Source: Candidatus Peregrinibacteria bacterium
GTDB lineage: Bacteria > Patescibacteriota > Gracilibacteria > UBA1369 > JABINC01
Reading direction: 5' to 3'
NCBI GenBank assembly: GCA_030700255.1
Contig: JAUYJN010000040.1
Span: 1-51,367, forward strand
DNA length: 51,367 nucleotides
Numbering within the stretch: the stretch's first letter is position 1; every line of letters begins with the position of its first letter. The notes under the pieces were generated by a model that did not search any database, was not told the DNA's origin, and saw only the letters and a program-made list of their open reading frames with translations. A program made the position numbers and the translations under genes. Of this stretch, positions 7,226 through 16,491 are shown one piece after another.

Positions 7226-8047
7226 ATGTTCAAGATGGAAATTTTGGGTCAAATACTGGCGAAAGCAATCACATTCATATCTGATCAGGTCATCAACGCA
7301 TGGCAGACTATAAATTATATGGATATTTCAATGTATCAAATTTTTGTTGATATATTTGTGGTGACGATACTTTTTTATTGGATTATTCAGCTAGTTCGAG
7401 GGACAAAGGCAAAGCAAATCCTGACTGGCCTCGCTCTACTTGGATTTCTTTATATAATCAGCAGAGCATTCAATTTGATTGCGCTGGAGTGGTTACTCCG
7501 AAATTTCTTTACAGTTGTGCTTATTGCGATTCCGATTATATTCCAGGAGGAGATAAGGCGAGGGCTCCAGAGAATAGGAGAGACTAAGTTTTTGTCGTCA
7601 TCTAGCCATGTAACGCATGACGTGATCAAAGAAATTGTTCATGCTACGTTTGAAATGGCTGAAAAACGGCATGGGGCATTGATTGTTTTTAAAAAAGAAG
7701 TGAGTTTAGAAGAATATGAATCTACTGGTATTGAGATGGACGCAAAGGTAACTTCTCCGTTGATTGAATCTGTATTCAATCCAAAGGCACCACTTCATGA
7801 TGGAGCGGTAATTATACATGGAAATAAATTGAAATATGCAGCCTGCATACTTCCTCAGTCTGTTAAGAAATTTGATAAAAAATTTGGTACTCGGCACAAA
7901 GCCGCAATGACACTTTCTGAATATACTGATTCAGTTATTATTGTGGTTTCCGAAGAGCGAAAAGTCGTATCTGGTGTATATGATGGGGAAATATACGAAG
8001 ACCTTGAGGTCTCAGAGCTTACGAATTTCCTGAAAAATAATTTATAA
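7226..8047 (+). CDS. dacA: Diadenylate cyclase (c-di-AMP synthase), CdaA type
   Basis: Makes cyclic di-AMP from two ATP. Three transmembrane helices in the first 105 residues (for example FVVTILFYWIIQLV and FFTVVLIAIPIIF) are followed by the DisA_N catalytic domain with QEEIRRGLQRIG, PLHDGAVII (DGA motif, about residue 192) and FGTRHKAAMTLSE. The second active-site motif is usually RHR; here it is RHK, a conservative change worth noting. Length about 273 residues, as usual for CdaA. A YbbR-domain gene follows seven bases downstream, the standard cdaA-cdaR pair. A GTG at 7214 lies inside the hairpin and is an unlikely start. Confidence 0.93.
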   Translation: MFKMEILGQILAKAITFISDQVINAWQTINYMDISMYQIFVDIFVVTILFYWIIQLVRGTKAKQILTGLALLGFLYIISRAFNLIALEWLLRNFFTVVLIAIPIIFQEEIRRGLQRIGETKFLSSSSHVTHDVIKEIVHATFEMAEKRHGALIVFKKEVSLEEYESTGIEMDAKVTSPLIESVFNPKAPLHDGAVIIHGNKLKYAACILPQSVKKFDKKFGTRHKAAMTLSEYTDSVIIVVSEERKVVSGVYDGEIYEDLEVSELTNFLKNNL

Positions 8048-8053
8048 ACATAC

Positions 8054-8980
8054 ATGAAAATAAATCTTTTTAAAAATTTACCATTTAAAATATTTGCGCT
8101 GCTACTAGCTGTCAGCTTTTGGTTTTTCTTGATAATTTTTCAAAATGTTATTTATGACGTGCCGGAGGCATTAACGATACAAGTGCTCAATAGCCCGACA
8201 GGTGTTGAGATCGCAAATCCTTTGCCGGAAATAGTTGTTAGGGTTACAGCCCCAAAAGATGATACGGCGTTTTTGCACGCTGAAGAATTCAAAGCACAGA
8301 TTGATTTAACCGGTTTAAAAGAAGGCGTTCATAAATTGCCTATTCGCGTTAGTACTGAAAAAAGCAATGTTAATATAGTGTCTTATATCCCTCGTGAAGT
8401 TGAAGTTACTTTGGAGGAAATAGAAACAAAATCTTTTGCTATACGTGCGGAGATCGTAGGGTCGCCAGCTCCAGAATATTCTATAGGAGAGTCTTTATAT
8501 AGTACTAGGAAGGCTACGGTAAAAGGACCGAGTAGCTTGATCAATTCAATAGCTTATATTGGCCATAAGATTGAGCTGACCGGACAAGATAAGGTGAATA
8601 TAAAAAATACTTATACATTGGTAGCTTACGATGAAGATGGCGAGCCGATAGATCACAGTATCAAAATAACTCCGGAAACTGTCAGTACGGAATTGCAGTT
8701 GGTCAAAGAGCTCGGTGAAAAGTTAGCATTTATATCATTGCAATATGCTGAGGATGTCGATGTGACACGTATAAATGGCACCATAATTAAACCATCAAAT
8801 ATTCTCATTAGGGGGAGACTTACTGACTTGGCAGATATATTATCAATCAAAACAGAGCCTCTAACGGTGGATGATATTGAGAAAATTATTACCGGTGGAG
8901 AATTCTTTGTAAAACTTGTTATTCCTGATAATGTTACTTGGGTGAATGAAGATCAAAAAGTAACAGTAGAAATCAAATAA
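8054..8980 (+). CDS. cdaR: YbbR-domain protein (CdaR-like)
   Basis: A 308-residue protein with one N-terminal membrane anchor (FKIFALLLAVSFWFFLIIF) and an extracytoplasmic chain of YbbR-like beta repeats. Repeated patterns such as YIPREVEVTLEEIE, KATVKGPSSLINSI and SNILIRGRLTDLADI mark at least three repeats. In Firmicutes CdaR binds and regulates the membrane diadenylate cyclase CdaA. The position right after dacA supports the same role. No Shine-Dalgarno. Confidence 0.88.
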   Translation: MKINLFKNLPFKIFALLLAVSFWFFLIIFQNVIYDVPEALTIQVLNSPTGVEIANPLPEIVVRVTAPKDDTAFLHAEEFKAQIDLTGLKEGVHKLPIRVSTEKSNVNIVSYIPREVEVTLEEIETKSFAIRAEIVGSPAPEYSIGESLYSTRKATVKGPSSLINSIAYIGHKIELTGQDKVNIKNTYTLVAYDEDGEPIDHSIKITPETVSTELQLVKELGEKLAFISLQYAEDVDVTRINGTIIKPSNILIRGRLTDLADILSIKTEPLTVDDIEKIITGGEFFVKLVIPDNVTWVNEDQKVTVEIK

Positions 8981-8983
8981 TTT

Positions 8984-9688
8984 ATGAGAAATAATATTAC
9001 GGTATGTGTACCTATCAGGTGTACTACCTTCGAAGAAGTTGTTAATAGTGCAAAGAAGTCATTGTTAGAAGGTGCTGATATGGTTGAGGTATGGCTTGAT
9101 TCATTGCCATTTACTTATGATGTTTCCCGCAAAGATCAGAAACTTTTAAATGAATTGTTTTCGTTGATAGACTTGCCGATTTTATGTGTTAACAAAGGAG
9201 ATATAGAGCACGGGTCTTTTGATGGTAGCGAGGAAGCGAGAGTGGGTTTGCTTTGCAAGGCCGTGATTGCCGGAGTTGATTTTGTTGATATAGGGATCCA
9301 CACATCAAAAGATCTCGTGCAAAATTTAAAAAATGTTATCGAAGAAAATGGAGGTATAACTCAGATCATTATTTCATATCATAATTTTGAGAAAACTCCT
9401 TTATTTGATGAACTAAAAGCTGTGGTACAAACTGCCGATGAATTGGGAGCGGATATTATAAAAATTTCTACATACGCGACTGAAGAAAGTGATAATGATG
9501 TAATATTTGCAATGCTTGATTTAATTCACAAAGAAGGTAAAAAAGGTATAGGTGTATGTATGGGAGAGAATGGAGCGCGCTCTAGGATAGATTCACACAA
9601 TCATGGTTCTCAGTGGACATATGCGGCACTCGATGAAGATTCTAAGACAGCCACCGGCCAGATAACAATTAATGAACTGCATGGATAA
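8984..9688 (+). CDS. aroD: 3-dehydroquinate dehydratase, type I
   Basis: A 234-residue type I DHQ dehydratase, a Schiff-base TIM barrel converting 3-dehydroquinate to 3-dehydroshikimate. The family residues are present: Glu in MVEVWLDSL (about 36), the catalytic His133 in SYHNFEKTP and the Schiff-base Lys160 in IIKIST. The C-terminal GVCMGENGARSRI is close to the usual MG..G..SR. The start is three bases after the cdaR stop, and the end overlaps the next gene by 17 bases, so co-translation is likely. No other shikimate gene lies in the window. Confidence 0.9.
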   Translation: MRNNITVCVPIRCTTFEEVVNSAKKSLLEGADMVEVWLDSLPFTYDVSRKDQKLLNELFSLIDLPILCVNKGDIEHGSFDGSEEARVGLLCKAVIAGVDFVDIGIHTSKDLVQNLKNVIEENGGITQIIISYHNFEKTPLFDELKAVVQTADELGADIIKISTYATEESDNDVIFAMLDLIHKEGKKGIGVCMGENGARSRIDSHNHGSQWTYAALDEDSKTATGQITINELHG

Positions 9689-11951
9689 ATTCACGCCACC
9701 AATTCAAAATCTATATGGATATTTAAAAGACCTTGCGATGAATCAGGGGGGTAAGACTGTACTCGCTTCGTATTCAAAAATAGGTGAACTTATTGAAGAA
9801 ATTTCATACAAGGATTTTCTGCAATTGGTTGAAAAAGTTGGAGCGTGGATGATTTATAAGGGGCTAAACCCCGGAGATAGAATCGCGATTCAATTTCCGA
9901 ATTCTATTGAATTACTTGTGCTTAGCTGGACAGCTTGGAGCATCGGTATTGTGAGTGTGCCACTCGATACTAAGCGTGATACGATCGATGATATAAAATA
10001 CAAAACAGAACTTGCGAATACCAAGTTGACTTTGAATCCTAAGAATTTTAATTTTGAAATTATAAATGAGGTATTGGAAGCTGTGGGAAATATAGATATT
10101 CCATGGAAAGAAAGTTTGGATCATGAGGCTTTGATTTTGTTTACTTCAGGGACGACCGGGCGCCCAAAGGGCGCCTCACTTAGTCTCCAAAATCTCATTG
10201 CAAATGGAGATGGAATACGTGAATGGTTCAGTATTACAAGTGATGATATTTTCATGGTGATACTTCCTTTGCATCATATAAATTCTACGAGTTTTTGTTT
10301 TGCATCATTGCTCGGTGGAGCAAGCATTGCGATTCCACCGGCTTATTCCGCTTCTCAATTTTGGGCACAGGTCGCTCGGACAAAGGCGACATTCACATCA
10401 ATAGTTCCTACAATTTGTTATGATCAGACTTCAATGCTTGGTGAATATGTAAAATGTCATGAGAGTGTTCGGCTGAAAAAAATTCAAATAGGATCGGCAC
10501 CGGTAAAGCCGAGTGAGGTTCAAAAATTCATGGATCTTTATAAGATTCGTCTTTATCAAGGTTACGGTCAAACAGAAACTGCATTGCGAGTAACCGGTAT
10601 CCCACATGACGTATCGGAAGATCTGTATAAAAAACTTATACAGGAGAATTCTATAGGAGTGCCTATGAAGTGGGCGGAAGTCACAGTGCTCAGCTCTGAT
10701 GGACAAAAGCTAAAGGAAGACGAAGAGGGAGAGCTTGCAGTCAAAGGCCCAATAGTTATGAAGGGTTATATTGGTGGCGAAAAAGCATTCAATCCTGACG
10801 GCTGGTTCATGACCGGTGATTTGGCATATTTTAAAATGATAGGCGATAGAAAATTTTATTATCTTTTAGGGCGTCTCAAAGAAATCATAATAAAAGGTGG
10901 AGTCAATATTTCACCGTCCGCAGTGGAGGATAGGCTCAAGCAAATAGATTCGAATATAGATAAAGTTTGTGTGATTGGTGTGCCGGATGATAGATATGGA
11001 GAAGAAATCGCAGCAGCCATAGTTTGGCACAATGCCAAAAATGAAACACAAATCTCAAGATTTGAAGTTGAGCTAAAAAGAAAACTCGCATCAGAACCAT
11101 CACAAATTTCAGCATATGAAATCCCTGCGTATATAGTGACAATATCTGAAGATGAAATCCCTATGACTTCAACTCGCAAAGTTCAACGTTCAGTTTTAGC
11201 TAGTCAAATCGACAAAAAAAAACTTCAGCCGATTTTACAAATTACAAAAAATAATATGTACGAATTTATTTTACTCAAATCAAACAACAAGCCATATATG
11301 AAGCGGGCTTTTGAGCTTTACAATCATTGCTGGGATCCACTTACGATAGATATGAATAAGTTCGTGCAATACATCGATAATGGAACGACCATCCTCGCAA
11401 CAAAAGATGGCAAAGTTGAAGGATTTCTATCAATGGTTATCACTGATATTTCAGAAGATGAAATTGCAAATTCCACATATTCGCAGATCACAGGAGATTT
11501 AACTTTAAGCACTTCAAAAGAGCAGGGTGACAAAGTAATCTGCGTTGCAATCGGTAGCTCAAATTATGAGAAAAAATCAGTGCTAGACCAACAATTTAAC
11601 GCCGTAAGCAAGCCTCAAACCCCAACTGAGGAAGAGGTTTTGAAATATTTAAATGATGGATTAGACAGCGTATATAAATTTCATTCCGGAGCAAAGGGTG
11701 GTTTGAGTGAAGGGGCATCTCTCATCAAACTTATGCCAAATTCTCGTCCGGAAGATGAATCTTCAATGGGCTACAATATGCTCATGAAATACCCATCACT
11801 TACAGAGCTTGAAATTATCCCAAATTCCTCTCGCAGTATCGGTGTTCAACTGATAGAATCCGCGATGAATTATGCGACTAAGTGCACCCTCCGGGATGTA
11901 TACGCCTTTTCTCGCCCTGCCGGCCTTAAGGAATATTTAACTAAAAAATAA
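9672..11951 (+). CDS. AMP-dependent acyl-CoA synthetase fused to a GNAT-like domain
   Basis: A 759-residue two-part protein. Residues 1 to about 515 form an ANL adenylating enzyme: TSGTTGRPKGAS (P-loop-like A3), YGQTE (A5), GWFMTGDLAYF (A7), GRLKEIIIKGGVNISP (A8) and PMTSTRKVQRS with the catalytic Lys (A10). It should activate a carboxylic acid as acyl-AMP and transfer it to CoA or another thiol. The C-terminal part (about 525-759) resembles a GNAT acyltransferase: GTTILATKDGKVEGFLS, then VICVAIGSS, and SIGVQLIESAMNYATKC before the final AFSRPAGLKEYL. Together they could activate and transfer an acyl group to an amine. Substrate unknown. The start may be the ATG at 9681; neither has a Shine-Dalgarno. 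Confidence 0.85.
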   Translation: MNCMDKFTPPIQNLYGYLKDLAMNQGGKTVLASYSKIGELIEEISYKDFLQLVEKVGAWMIYKGLNPGDRIAIQFPNSIELLVLSWTAWSIGIVSVPLDTKRDTIDDIKYKTELANTKLTLNPKNFNFEIINEVLEAVGNIDIPWKESLDHEALILFTSGTTGRPKGASLSLQNLIANGDGIREWFSITSDDIFMVILPLHHINSTSFCFASLLGGASIAIPPAYSASQFWAQVARTKATFTSIVPTICYDQTSMLGEYVKCHESVRLKKIQIGSAPVKPSEVQKFMDLYKIRLYQGYGQTETALRVTGIPHDVSEDLYKKLIQENSIGVPMKWAEVTVLSSDGQKLKEDEEGELAVKGPIVMKGYIGGEKAFNPDGWFMTGDLAYFKMIGDRKFYYLLGRLKEIIIKGGVNISPSAVEDRLKQIDSNIDKVCVIGVPDDRYGEEIAAAIVWHNAKNETQISRFEVELKRKLASEPSQISAYEIPAYIVTISEDEIPMTSTRKVQRSVLASQIDKKKLQPILQITKNNMYEFILLKSNNKPYMKRAFELYNHCWDPLTIDMNKFVQYIDNGTTILATKDGKVEGFLSMVITDISEDEIANSTYSQITGDLTLSTSKEQGDKVICVAIGSSNYEKKSVLDQQFNAVSKPQTPTEEEVLKYLNDGLDSVYKFHSGAKGGLSEGASLIKLMPNSRPEDESSMGYNMLMKYPSLTELEIIPNSSRSIGVQLIESAMNYATKCTLRDVYAFSRPAGLKEYLTKK

Positions 11952-11955
11952 AATT

Positions 11956-13044
11956 ATGAAAATAGGAATCGTTGGACTCCCAAATGTTGGTAAGTCTACA
12001 ATCTTCAATGCATTGACCAAAAGTAAAGCCGCAAGGGCGGAGAATTTCCCGTTTTGCACTATCGATCCAAATGTAGGTTTGGTTGAAGTGCCGGATTATC
12101 GTATGAAACATTTGGCTGAAATAGTTAAGCCTGAACGTGTACTTCCGGCAGTGGTTGAATTTGTGGACATCGCAGGGCTCGTGAAGGGGGCTTCAGAAGG
12201 TGAAGGGCTCGGAAACAAGTTCCTCGCCAACATTCGAGAATGTGAGGCGATTGCGCAAGTTGTTAGGTATTTTGAAGATGATGATGTTCACCATGTTCAT
12301 GGAAATATAGACCCGAAGCGTGATGTTGAAATTATTCAGACAGAATTGATCTTGGCTGATCTTCAGACCGTTGAAAAACGTTATGGCAAAGCATCCGGGG
12401 ATGCGAAAACAGGAAAAAAAGAAGCGGTAGTATATCTCAATCTTATTGAAAGACTTAAAAACCATCTAGAGAGCGGAGGTATGGCGTGCGAGGTGGATCT
12501 AACCGAAGATGAAGAATTGGAGATAAGAGACTTGCATTTACTCACAGCAAAACCGATCGTATATGTAGTTAATGTCGCAGAACATGAGATTGCAGAATTT
12601 GATATTAGCAAAGCACGGAACGTGCTTGGTCTTCCGGACCACTCACGCCTAGTTCCGATTTCAGCAAAAATAGAAGAAGATCTTATGCAGCTTCCGGAGG
12701 AAGATGCGCAGGAGTTTTTGAAAGAATACGGCCTTGAAGAGCCGGGCCTTAATCGCCTAATCCGCGAAGCTTACGATACTTTAGGATTACATACATATTT
12801 TACAGCCGGAGTAAAAGAAGTGCGCGCTTGGACAATTCCAAAAGGTGCATCAGCTCCGCAGGCAGCAGGTAAAATTCACACTGATTTTGAAAAAGGATTC
12901 ATCCGCGCAGAAGTTGTCGCCTATAATGATTACCTTGCTCACAAGGGTGAAAAAGGCGCTCGTGACGTAGGTAAACTCCGCTCGGAAGGAAAAAGCTACA
13001 TAGTCGCCGATGGAGACGTGATGCACTTCCTAACTTCGAACTAA
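11956..13044 (+). CDS. ychF: Ribosome-binding ATPase YchF
   Basis: A 362-residue, full-length Obg-family P-loop NTPase. G1 GLPNVGKST (6-14), the switch [12 protein letters not shown]3 [10 protein letters not shown], an NVAE motif in place of the canonical NKxD (as in YchF, which prefers ATP), and a C-terminal TGS domain ([13 protein letters not shown], then [12 protein letters not shown]). YchF binds ribosomes and takes part in stress and translation control. It closes the rightward dacA block four bases after the ligase gene and overlaps the convergent antiporter gene by four bases. Confidence 0.96.
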   Translation: MKIGIVGLPNVGKSTIFNALTKSKAARAENFPFCTIDPNVGLVEVPDYRMKHLAEIVKPERVLPAVVEFVDIAGLVKGASEGEGLGNKFLANIRECEAIAQVVRYFEDDDVHHVHGNIDPKRDVEIIQTELILADLQTVEKRYGKASGDAKTGKKEAVVYLNLIERLKNHLESGGMACEVDLTEDEELEIRDLHLLTAKPIVYVVNVAEHEIAEFDISKARNVLGLPDHSRLVPISAKIEEDLMQLPEEDAQEFLKEYGLEEPGLNRLIREAYDTLGLHTYFTAGVKEVRAWTIPKGASAPQAAGKIHTDFEKGFIRAEVVAYNDYLAHKGEKGARDVGKLRSEGKSYIVADGDVMHFLTSN

Positions 13045-14009
13045 AACAAGTACATCCACTCGGGGATCGGCATTACGTCCAGTTTGAATAATATGAATAC
13101 GCCATAGATTGCTATCAATATAGCAGCTTGGCTTTTGTGTAATGTTTCACCCCGCATATTTAAAAGTATCAAGGCTATACAAGAAGAGAGAAACCAAAAA
13201 GGAAGATCAAATCGTAGTAAGTCCATATCAGTCTCAAATCCATTGAACAAAGAACCTATTCCGGTTGAGAGTAGGGGGTCGGTAATATTTGAACCGATAA
13301 GTGTTCCAACTGCTATACTTGGTGCATTTTTCCACATTCCAACGATCGCCGTTGAGAGTTCGGGGAGACACGAAGCGACTCCGATAATCATAACTCCGAT
13401 AAAACTTTCCGATAACCCATGTGCTCTCGCTATGGTAGTCGCGCTTTCAAGTACAAAATGCGCAGACCCAAGCAGGATAGTCATTCCTATAAACAATTGC
13501 CCTATTCTGAAAATCGCAGGTTTATCGCCTGCCGTATGTACACCGAGTAACCTTTTGTTTTCACATATAACATCATTGTGAGCTGTAAACCATATGTAAG
13601 AAATGTATATCCAAATCATCAGAATACCTTCAAACCGTGTGAGTTCACCACCGCTATATAACATCATTCCAAAAATAAGTATTGCGACAAGCATCATTGG
13701 ACCATCTACTTGCATGGCTTTTTTTTGAGAATGTACGTCATGCACCATCCCTGAGATTCCAAGTATAATTGTAATCTGTGCAAGGCAAGACCCAATCATC
13801 GTGCCAATGGCAACATCAGATACACCTCTGGCACCGGAAAAACTCGTTACCATTATTTCAGGCAGGGACGTTCCTATACTTACAACAGTGATTCCGATAA
13901 GGAGCTCAGATATACCAAATCGGCGAGCTATAGCTTTACAGGCTTTGACCACGTATTCAGAGCCAACCCATAGCCCAATCAGTCCAAGTATCAAAAATAC
14001 TATTTCCAT
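13041..14009 (-). CDS. Na+/Ca2+ exchanger family (CaCA, YrbG-like) antiporter
   Basis: A 322-residue integral membrane protein of about 10 helices. The two inverted alpha repeats that form the ion site are clear: the first with SIGTSLPEIMVTS and IGTMIGSCLAQI, the second with GVASCLPELSTAIVG and VGTLIGSNITDPLL. The acidic residues in both (PE) are intact. It should extrude Ca2+ or another cation in exchange for Na+ or H+. The gene converges on ychF. The upstream side is a long repeat-rich interval. Confidence 0.9.
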   Translation of the reverse strand: MEIVFLILGLIGLWVGSEYVVKACKAIARRFGISELLIGITVVSIGTSLPEIMVTSFSGARGVSDVAIGTMIGSCLAQITIILGISGMVHDVHSQKKAMQVDGPMMLVAILIFGMMLYSGGELTRFEGILMIWIYISYIWFTAHNDVICENKRLLGVHTAGDKPAIFRIGQLFIGMTILLGSAHFVLESATTIARAHGLSESFIGVMIIGVASCLPELSTAIVGMWKNAPSIAVGTLIGSNITDPLLSTGIGSLFNGFETDMDLLRFDLPFWFLSSCIALILLNMRGETLHKSQAAILIAIYGVFILFKLDVMPIPEWMYLF

Positions 14010-14550
14010 AATTTTTTGTTTTTATTTCATCTATTAATTATGCCACAAAACAGCGTTATTCTCAACTGTATTATGCGATTTTACGGGTCAATAGCACAAC
14101 ACACTTGTGGTTCTTTAAACAAATTGGGCAATGCTGTGCGCGCACACGTCTTGAACGCCGTACTTCAGACGTCATTCCCGGGAACGGGCGTCGAAATGCC
14201 GTATTTCAAAGTTCAATCTCCATGAAAACGCTTTGAAATGTGTACTTCAGACGTCATTCTTAAGAACAAGCCATGAAGTACGTACTTGAGAGACCATTTT
14301 ATGAGAGAAGTGTGTCTGGGAGTATTTTTTTTAGCAAGTGCATAAAAACCAAATTGTACGGATTATTGTACAATGCCTCCTTCCGGGAAGAGTTTTTGTA
14401 CAAGATAACGTACAAAATCTGTGCACGTGCACACTTCCACATGATCAAAATTCATTAAATTTGTTTTCGCACGTTTGGATTTTTTAGATTTCAGCATCTA
14501 CACGCCCTCAAACATACTTTTGGTTTACCAATTTGTTTAAGGAACCGTTA
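14010..14550. repeat. Palindrome-rich intergenic region with HNH-linker-like repeat
   Basis: About 540 bases without a credible gene. Contents: a 12-bp palindrome tgtgcgcgcaca (14135-14146); an 18-bp direct repeat gtacttcagacgtcattc at 14160 and 14242; an inverted repeat ttgtac/gtacaa (14354-14373); an 8-bp stem ttttgtac/gtacaaaa with loop aagataac (14394-14417); and a perfect 14-bp palindrome tgtgcacgtgcaca (14420-14433). On the minus strand 14394-14440 translates as SVHVHRFCTLSCTKT, matching SVHVHTFRTLFRTF at 46.5 kb. I read it as the trace of an HNH-gene linker or of a repeat shared with it. Confidence 0.65.
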
Positions 14551-14558
14551 ATGGGGTA

Positions 14559-14870
14559 TTGGGAAAAGTTAAATTTTCAACAGGACTTGGCCGTGAAGAT
14601 ATCAAAGCTACTGTAGAAGATCGAGTTGGTGAATATTGTGGGTTGATTAGAATGAAAACTGAAGCTGGCTTTTTATTGATCATCTTAAAAAGGCACGGGG
14701 ATTCTTACATGCTTTCTAAAGCTTTTCTTGATTCAGAACTTAATCAGGTGGAGTGCCAAAATAATGCTATTTTTATATTAGATACGAATAATATGCCAAG
14801 CTATGATGGTATGGATGAGGCTGTGAAAACTATTGTAAATTGGTATTATCAAGATTGTGTCAGTAAGTAA
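14559..14870 (+). CDS. Hypothetical protein, 103 residues
   Basis: No family recognised. The sequence reads like a small compact alpha/beta domain: CGLIRMKTEAGFLLIILKR is strand-rich, and the C-terminus MDEAVKTIVNWYYQD is helical. The only in-frame start near the N-terminus is TTG; the next is the ATG at codon 32. Composition and frame continuity favour a real gene, but the 5' end is uncertain and a lost or shifted N-terminus is possible. Confidence 0.5.
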   Translation: MGKVKFSTGLGREDIKATVEDRVGEYCGLIRMKTEAGFLLIILKRHGDSYMLSKAFLDSELNQVECQNNAIFILDTNNMPSYDGMDEAVKTIVNWYYQDCVSK

Positions 14871-14883
14871 ACCACATGTATCA

Positions 14884-14911
14884 TTGCAGTTCGCTGGGTT
14901 TTTAGTATAAT
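14884..14911 (+). promoter_or_regulatory. Promoter-like element before mnmA
   Basis: A perfect TATAAT lies 31 bases before the mnmA ATG, with a weak TTGCAG sixteen bases upstream of it. Confidence 0.4.
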
Positions 14912-14942
14912 TCTAGCGTTTTTTGTATATTAATGATTTTGG

Positions 14943-16364
14943 ATGACAAAGGATAAATCACATATAGGGGAAGAGATTGAAGGGCTCAAATATTATCCGG
15001 TGCTGGATGGTGGTTGCGGCGCTTGCCTAGACGAGCCGAATGGCGAGTCTATTGAGTACAAGGATGATAAAAACTGTGTTGTTGATGAAAATGGTAAGAG
15101 GTTGAATAATGGCAAAAAAAACACGCAAGATGTATCCAAACTCGATGAAGTAGTGTCTCGCCTCGGTGGGGAGAATTCTCAATCAGGGACTGTCGTTATG
15201 GCGATGTCCGGAGGGGTTGATTCTTCAGTGCTCCCAGCCATATTAACTCGACTTGGTTACAAAGGCATAGGAGTGCACATGCAATTTTGGGTTGACCCGC
15301 ACAGCGTGAGCGAAGGCGAACTTGCTGATGCGAATAAAGTGCGAAGCAACCATTTAGAAAAAGTAAATAAATTCCCGGAAAACAAATGTTGCTCACTTGA
15401 AAGTTTGGAGCATGCCCGTGAAATCGCTCATAAATATGACATGCCTTTTTATGTTTTAAACACTAGGGATGTCTTTAAGCAGAAAATAGTTGATTATTTT
15501 ATAGATGAATTTGCAGAGGGTGTTACTCCAAATCCCTGCGTTGAATGTAATCGTTCGATAAAGTTCGGATATTTAATAGAAAAGATGAGGGAGCTCGGAG
15601 CGGATTTTCTTGCAACCGGGCACTATGTCAAAAACGAACTTGTTACAGATGAGGATGGTGATACTCACTTTGCACTCAAGATGGCAACGGACAAGTTAAA
15701 AGATCAGTCATATTTCTTGTATACAATTACTCAGAACAATTTAAAACATTGTATTTTCCCATTAGCGGATTTGAATAAAGATGAGATAAGGGAGATTGCA
15801 GAGGAAGAGGGGCTCATGAAAGTTGCAAAGAAAAAAGATTCTCAGGGGATATGTTTTTTCCCGGAAAAAAGTCATGTGCCTTTTTTGAAGAGACATATGA
15901 AGCCGGAGGTAAATGGTGCGAACATTCTAGGGCCGATGCTTACCAAAGACGGAGAAGAGAAGGGTGTTCATGAAGGGCTTGCTTTTTATACTATCGGACA
16001 GCGATGTGGACTTGAAATCGGCGGCCCGGGCGGCCCATGGTATGTAATCGGCAAAGATGCCAAGAAGAATGCGTTAATAGTCGGAGCCAATGAAGACCTT
16101 TTTGCCAAAGAAGTTAATGCAATCAAGCTTACATTTGTGGCGGATAAAATCCCAAAAGCTGCCCTCACAGATGCAGGTATGCCGATTTTGGCGCGCTTGC
16201 GTCACAGGTTTACTCCAAATGATGCAATTTTAAAAGTAAACAATTCAAACGAACTCGCTACCGCTACAATAATCTATGTAGATCCGCAGCGCGCTGTTAC
16301 CCCGGGCCAATCCGTCGTTTTTTACAAAGGCGATGAAGTCCTTGGCGGCGGGATAATAGTTTGA
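14943..16364 (+). CDS. mnmA: tRNA-specific 2-thiouridylase MnmA with N-terminal extension
   Basis: Thiolates U34 of tRNA-Lys, tRNA-Glu and tRNA-Gln. The PP-loop MSGGVDSSV lies at about 87-95, the catalytic cysteine in NPCVECNR (about 198) and the second cysteine in DSQGICFFPE (about 302); the C-terminal barrel contains FYTIGQRCGLEIGG. The family is usually 360-390 residues; this one is 473. The surplus is an extension of about 80 residues with YYPVLDGGCGACLDE and a charged, probably flexible part. The extension is in frame from a plausible ATG, so it is probably real. A CCCGCCGGCGGG palindrome follows the TGA stop. Confidence 0.95.
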   Translation: MTKDKSHIGEEIEGLKYYPVLDGGCGACLDEPNGESIEYKDDKNCVVDENGKRLNNGKKNTQDVSKLDEVVSRLGGENSQSGTVVMAMSGGVDSSVLPAILTRLGYKGIGVHMQFWVDPHSVSEGELADANKVRSNHLEKVNKFPENKCCSLESLEHAREIAHKYDMPFYVLNTRDVFKQKIVDYFIDEFAEGVTPNPCVECNRSIKFGYLIEKMRELGADFLATGHYVKNELVTDEDGDTHFALKMATDKLKDQSYFLYTITQNNLKHCIFPLADLNKDEIREIAEEEGLMKVAKKKDSQGICFFPEKSHVPFLKRHMKPEVNGANILGPMLTKDGEEKGVHEGLAFYTIGQRCGLEIGGPGGPWYVIGKDAKKNALIVGANEDLFAKEVNAIKLTFVADKIPKAALTDAGMPILARLRHRFTPNDAILKVNNSNELATATIIYVDPQRAVTPGQSVVFYKGDEVLGGGIIV

Positions 16365-16370
16365 GAATGT

Positions 16371-16382
16371 CCCGCCGGCGGG
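16371..16382. repeat. GC-rich 12-bp palindrome after mnmA
   Basis: cccgccggcggg is self-complementary and stands six bases after the mnmA stop in otherwise AT-rich sequence. No T run follows, so it is at best a weak terminator or an mRNA 3' stabilising hairpin. Confidence 0.4.
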
Positions 16383-16491
16383 GCTTAGTTCACAACAAGT
16401 GGTAATATATGTCAAAATTTTCCAATGAAAATACTTCGGTAATAAGTTGTTTTGTTGTATAATTGACGTAAGACAAAATAAAAAACAAAAA

